64,000 nucleotides of DNA from Camarhynchus parvulus (taxonomy: Eukaryota > Chordata > Aves > Passeriformes > Thraupidae): the NCBI RefSeq assembly GCF_901933205.1, contig NC_044577.1, forward strand, positions 744,001 through 808,000, read 5' to 3'. Every line of letters starts with the position of its first letter. Position 1 is the stretch's first letter. The translations under genes were made by a program, and so were the position numbers. Positions 59,505 through 64,000 of this stretch are shown one piece after another. The notes under the pieces were generated by a model. That model saw nothing but the letters and a program-made list of their open reading frames with translations, was not told the DNA's origin and searched no databases.

Positions 59505-62485
59505 CTGCTTTTGGGGTTTTATTTGGTTTCTTGGGGTTTTTCCTGGGGGGGGGAATATGTTTTCTGTGGGGTTTTTTTGTTTGTTTGTTTTGGGGGTTTT
59601 TTGGGGGCGATTTGTTTTTTGTGGGTGTTTTTGTTTGTTTGTTTTGGGGTTTTTTGTTTTGGTTTTTTGTGGGTTTTTCTGTGGGTTTTTTGGTGGGGTT
59701 TTTTGGTTTTTTTTTTTGTGATTTTTTTTTTGTTTTGGTTTGTTTTTTGTTTTTTTTTGTTTTTTGGGGGATTTTTTTGTTTGTTTGGGATTTGTTTTGT
59801 TTTGTTTGATGTTTTTTTGGTTTTCTGGGGTTTTTGGTGTATTTTTTTGGGGGGAGATTTGTTTTTTTTGTTTTTTTGTTTTGTTTTGGGGGTTTTTTGT
59901 TTTGGTTTTTTTTTGTTTTGGTTTCTTGTGGGGTTTTTTGGAGTTTTTTTTATTTTTGTGATTTTTTTGGTTTTGGAGTTTTTTTGGTTTTGGGTTTTTT
60001 TTTTTTTGGGGTTTTTTTGTTCATTTGGGTTTTGTTTTGTTTTGTTTTTTTTTGGTTTTTTGGGGGTTTTTGTGTGGTTTTGGGGGGGATTTGTTTTTTG
60101 TGGGGATTTTTTGTTTTGTTTTGTGGTTTTTGTTTGTTTGTTTGGGGTTTTTGTGGGTTTTTTTGGGGGGGCAATTTGTTTTTTGTGGGGTTTTTTGTTT
60201 GTTTGTTTTGGGTTTTTTTTTTTGTTTTTTTGTGGGTTTTTTGTCTTTTTTTGGTGTTTATTTTTATTTTTTGTGATTTTTTTGGTTTAGGGTTTTTTTT
60301 TTTTTGGTTTTTTTGTTTTGGGGGTTTTTTTTGTTTGTTTGGGATTTGTTTTGTTTTGTTTTGTTTGGTGGTTTTTTTCATTTTTTGGGGTTTTTTGTGT
60401 ATTTTTCAGGGGGGATTTATTTTTTGTGGGGATTTTTTGTTTTGTTTTGGGCTTTTTTGTTTGTTTGGGGTTTTTTGTGGTTTTTTGGGGGGGCAATTTG
60501 TTTTTTGTGGGTTTGTTTGTTTGTTTGTTTTGGGTTTTTTGTTTTGTTTTTGTGGGTTTTTTGTCGGTTTTTTGGTGTTTTTTTTGGTTTTGTGATTTTT
60601 TTTTTGGGGGTTTTTTTTTTTGCTTTTCTGGTTTTTTGGGGTTTTTTTTTTGTTTGTTCGGGATTTGTTTTGTTTTGTTTGGTGTTTTTTTTCAATTTTT
60701 GGGGTTTTTTGTGTCTTTTTTGGGGTCCATTTGTTTTTTGTGGGTTTTTGTTTGTTTGTTTTGGGGTTTTTTGTTTTGGTTTTTTGTGGGTTTTTCAGTG
60801 GAGTTTTTTTTGGTGGTTTTTTATTTTTTTATGATTTTTTTTGTTTGGGGTTTTTTTTGTTTGTTTTTTGGTTTTTGGGGTTTTTTGTTTGTTCGGGATT
60901 TGTTTTGTTTTGTTTGGTGTTTTTTTCATTTTTTTTGTGTATTTTGGGGGGGGATTTGTTTTTTGTGGTTTTTTTGTTGTTTTGTTTTGGGGTTTTTTGT
61001 TTTTTTTGTTTGGGGGTTTTTGTGGGGTTTTTGGGGGGCAATTTGTTTTTGTGGGGTTTTTTGTTTGTTTTGGGTTTTTGTTCATTTTGGGGTTTTTTGT
61101 TTTGGTTTTTTGTGCGTTTTTTGGTGTTTTTCTTTTATTTTTTTGTGATTTTTTTGGTTTTGGGGTTTTTTTTGGTTTTTGTTTTTTTTGCATTTTTGGG
61201 GTTTTTTTGTTTGTTTGGGTTTTGGGTTTTTTTGTTTGGTTTGGTTTTTTTTGGTTTTTGGGGTTTTTTGTGTAATTTTGGGGGGATTTGCTTTTTGTGG
61301 TTTTTTTCTATTCTGTTTTGGGGGTTTTTTGTTTGTTTGTTTTTTTGGGGTTTTTTGTGGGTTTTTTGGGGGGGCGATTTGCTTTTTGTGGTTTTTTGTT
61401 TTGTTTTGTTTTGGAGTTTTTTGTTTTGTTTTTCTCAGGGTTTTTTTTGGTGGGTTTTTTGGGGGGGATTTGTTTTTTGTGGGGATTTTTTTGTTTTGTT
61501 TTGGGGTTTTTTTGTTTGTTTGTTTGGGGTTTTTTGAGGGTTTTTTGGGGGCAATTTGTTTTTGTGCGTTTTTTTGTTTTGTTTGTTTTGGGGTTTTATT
61601 GTTTTGGTTTTTTGGGGTTTTTTGTGGGGTTTTTGGGGGTTTTTGGTGATTTTTTTGGTTTTGGTTTTTTTTTGTTTTTTGTTTGTTTGGTTTTTCGGGG
61701 TTTCTTTGGTTTGTTTGGGGTTTGTTTTGTTTTGTTTTGTTTTGTGTGTTTTTTGGTTTTTTGGGGTTTTTTGTGTATTTTTTGGGGGGGATTTGTTTTT
61801 TGTGGTTTTTTTTTTTGTTTTGTTCTGGGGTTTTTTGTTTTGTTTTTCTCCGGGGGTTTTTTGTGGGTTTTTTGGGGGGGGGCAATTTGTTTCTTGTGGG
61901 GTTTTTGTTTTGTTTTGGGGTTTTTTGTTTGTTTGTTTGGGGGTTTTTGTGGGTGTTTTTGGGGGACAATTTGTTTTTGTGGGGTTTTTTGTTTGTTTTG
62001 GTGTTTTTTTGTTTGTTTGTTTTGGTTTTTTTTTTTGGGGAGGTTGTGGGGGTTTTTTTGGTTTGTTTTGGGGGTTTTTGTTTGTTTTTCTCGGGGGGGG
62101 TTTTGTGGGTTTTTTTTGGGGGGGCGCAATTTGTTTTTTGTGGGTTTTTTTTTGTTTTGTTTTGGGGTTTTTTTGTTTGTTTTGGGGTTTTTGTGTATTT
62201 TTGGGGGATGTGTTTTTTGTGGGGCTTTTTTTGTTTTGTTTTGGGGTTTTTTTGTTTGTTTGTTTTGGGGGTTTTTTGGGTTTTTTGGGGGGGTTGTGTT
62301 TTTTTGGTTTTTTGGGGGTTTTTGTTTCTGGTTTTGGTTTTGGGTTTTTTTTTTTTTTTTTGTTTTTGTTTTTTGGGGGTTTTTTGTTTGGTTGGTTGGG
62401 GTTTTTTTGTTTGTTTGTTTTATTTTGTTTTGTTTGGTGTTTTTTTGGTTTTTTGGGGTTTTTTTGATTTTTTTTTTTTTTTTCC
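59505..62485. repeat. 3-kb T/G-only tract with degenerate higher-order repeat
   Basis: The plus strand is almost wholly T and G, with isolated A in GGGGGATTTG or GTGTATTTT and rare C. A recurrent module GTGTATTTTT-GGGGGGGATTTG occurs near 59839, 60072, 60391, 60709, 60936, 61271, 61771 and 62190, spaced 230-500 bp and often near 320 bp. Because plus-strand stops need A, and minus-strand stops need paired A/T patterns absent here, many long open frames arise; they encode only F/G/V/W/C/L or K/N/P/T/Q and are not genes. Confidence 0.97.
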
Positions 62486-62929
62486 ACCCGTGGGCTCCCT
62501 GGTGGCTCAGGTTACTCGCTGGTGGCCTCTTCTCCTCGCTCTGCCTTTCAGGAACGCTTCACTCCAGGATTTACAGCAGGTTCTTGGTAGCACCCTCTGC
62601 TCCTCAAGCTGTGAAACCATTTCCGTTTAACCACCTGTTTTCACACGCTCACAATTTCACAAAGCATTTCACCTTTCGGGATAAAAATTTTCCGTGCTTC
62701 AGCTCTCGCCCGAGGCACTAGTTTGTTGGGTTGGGGTTTGGTTGCTTTTTTTTTTAAACTTTAAATAAAATTCCAAAAGGAAAAGTAAGTTGGATCCAAA
62801 TCCATCCCACATTTCTGCGCTTGGCCCCAGGCAAGAAATTTTCCCTATTCAAAAAAAAAAATTCTGACCACATTTCTTGTGGAGCTCAAAGGCAAAAAAA
62901 ATTCTGCCCACGGCAGGAGATGGAAAATG

Positions 62930-62990
62930 GAATGGGATGTGATGGGCTTAAAGGTCCCTTCCAACCCAAACCCGGGATTCTGGGATTCCC
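62930..62990 (+). mobile_element. Short CR1 3' tail
   Basis: CTTAAAGGTCCCTTCCAACC followed by CAAACCCGGGATTCTGGGAT. Confidence 0.8.
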
Positions 62991-63559
62991 GGAGCGCAGA
63001 ACACACATTTCAGCCCAGGCTGGACATTTTTCCCAATATCCCATCAAAAGGAGAGGGAGCTGAGCCCATGCCCACGTTGATTAATCCCTGCTGGGAGCAC
63101 TGGGGCTGTGGGAAGGTGTGGAGGTCACCCAGGACAGGCAAAGCTGTGCCAGGCCCACACTTCACTATTTCATTTAACAAAGGGAACTTTGCACTTGCAC
63201 AAAAGAAGAGCAAATTTTCTGGGCAGGTGCTGGGAATGAGCTGGAAGTGAAACCCAGTGGGCATCAGACGCTTCACACAAACCCTTGGCAAATTTCAGGG
63301 TCACCTGGGCACCAAAATCTGCCTTAGGTAAACCAACAGTGCCCCAAAAGTGCAACAGAACCTCCTGCCCACCAGCTCCTTCCCTGCAGGGCCGGCATGG
63401 CCATCACTCCATGGATTTGGGAAGGGCTTCCTGCCTCCTGGAGGGGCTCCAAGCACACTTTGCACCATGGGATGCTCCCCACAAAGCCCAGCCTGATGCT
63501 GAGGGAGCTCCCACATGTTCCCCACCTCTGGAAGCAGCTGGAAGCCTTGTGTGGGGTAC
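62991..63559. other. Intergenic, no gene seen
   Basis: Unique sequence; no exon signal. Confidence 0.5.
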
Positions 63560-64000
63560 CAGTTGTGGTTTCTCTGGTTGAAGGCACTTGAGGAGGTAGT
63601 TCATGTTCAGACTCAAGTGTTTATTATTTCTTATCAGTAAAACAGTCTCACTACTGTGAGTTGGGCAGCTTTTCATCAGAAGGCACAAAATGGCCAACAA
63701 TCTCTTGTTATAAGGTCTCCTAAGACTAAACTGTCCAATTAAGAACTGACACCTGGATTATTTCCCCTTTTAACCCGATAACTGATCCCAAAGAGCTGCA
63801 ATGGGGACTTTTCCGCCCAGTTACAAAATGCCACCCAAACCCATGGAGAAGGAGGAAGGAGAAACCCAGGAGGACACCTTGTGCCCTCCATCTTGCTTCC
63901 ATCCACAACACACTAAAAATCCCAAAAACCTCAACTTCTCACCAGTGACACACCTACACTGCTCTCTGTAATCTATTTCACACTTTTGTGGATTCCAGTT
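63560..64000 (-). mobile_element. LTR-type ERV fragment cut by the window edge
   Basis: On the minus strand it reads GAAATAATAAACACTTGAGT (AATAAA signal) downstream of CCTTATAACAAGAGATTG (TATA-like), the order of a retroviral U3-R. TGGCCATTTTGTGCC and CCATGGGTTTGGGTGGCATT match an LTR I recall in passerines. The 5' end lies beyond 64000. Confidence 0.5.

Noticed and set aside
59505..62485. Telomere-like TTTTGGGG repeat array
   Set aside because: TTTTGGGG is a ciliate telomere unit; vertebrates use TTAGGG. Run lengths here vary widely and the structure is a higher-order repeat instead.
59415..62721. Very long open frames on both strands (up to 477 aa) that look like multi-pass membrane or K/N/P-rich proteins
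   Set aside because: They arise because the T/G-only strand lacks stop codons. Their composition is restricted to residues coded by T/G or A/C triplets, and no domain or splice signal exists.
48726..64000. 3' exons of TRAF3IP1, expected upstream of ASB1 by synteny
   Set aside because: No coiled-coil exon matching its C-terminus was recognised, though a very short exon could have been missed.

Overview
This is an unannotated stretch of a vertebrate genome, most likely a passerine (songbird-type) bird. The evidence is one intron-split vertebrate gene, many avian CR1 LINE 3' ends, several LTR (endogenous retrovirus) copies of types I recall from passerine genomes, and many microsatellites and minisatellites. 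There is no bacterial or viral gene organisation. Long open frames elsewhere in the window are low-complexity artefacts.

The only protein-coding gene I can support is ASB1 (ankyrin repeat and SOCS box protein 1), complete on the minus strand. It has five coding exons: 48155-48121, 48024-47878, 46216-45914, 42113-41727 and 40394-40261. Every junction is GT..AG, the phases agree, and the spliced product is about 334 residues, as expected for ASB1. Exon 5 carries a clear SOCS box (BC box plus LPxP Cul5 box). Exon 4 has one extra base at 41837/41838 that breaks the frame in the last ankyrin repeat, upstream of the SOCS box. The start codon lies in a CpG-rich promoter region (about 48.03-48.49 kb).

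Layout. 1-38.6 kb: intergenic DNA downstream of ASB1. It holds scattered CR1 tails, an LTR at 3.8-4.5 kb, a 46-bp minisatellite, long GGAAA, TTTTA and GGAGAA arrays, two dispersed copies of an unknown 145-bp repeat, and several unique AT-rich blocks with homeodomain-like motifs that could be conserved regulatory DNA. 38.6-48.5 kb: ASB1, whose intronic CR1 copies all lie antisense to the gene. Intron 3 also holds a nested ERV/CR1 patch and a near-perfect 33-bp hairpin. 48.5-59.4 kb: upstream intergenic DNA with an LTR inside a CATC array, two LTRs of one family (one with a clean 6-bp target duplication), a TTTCC array, and a tandem triplication of a CR1-like tail. 59.5-62.5 kb: a remarkable 3-kb tract made almost only of T and G on the plus strand, with a degenerate higher-order repeat. 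62.5-64 kb: CR1 tail and an LTR cut by the window edge.

In mammals ASB1 sits between TRAF3IP1 and TWIST2/HDAC4. If this bird keeps that order, TWIST2 would lie off the low-coordinate end and TRAF3IP1 off the high-coordinate end; I see no exon of either here. Repeat family assignments come from memory of avian repeats and were not checked against a library.
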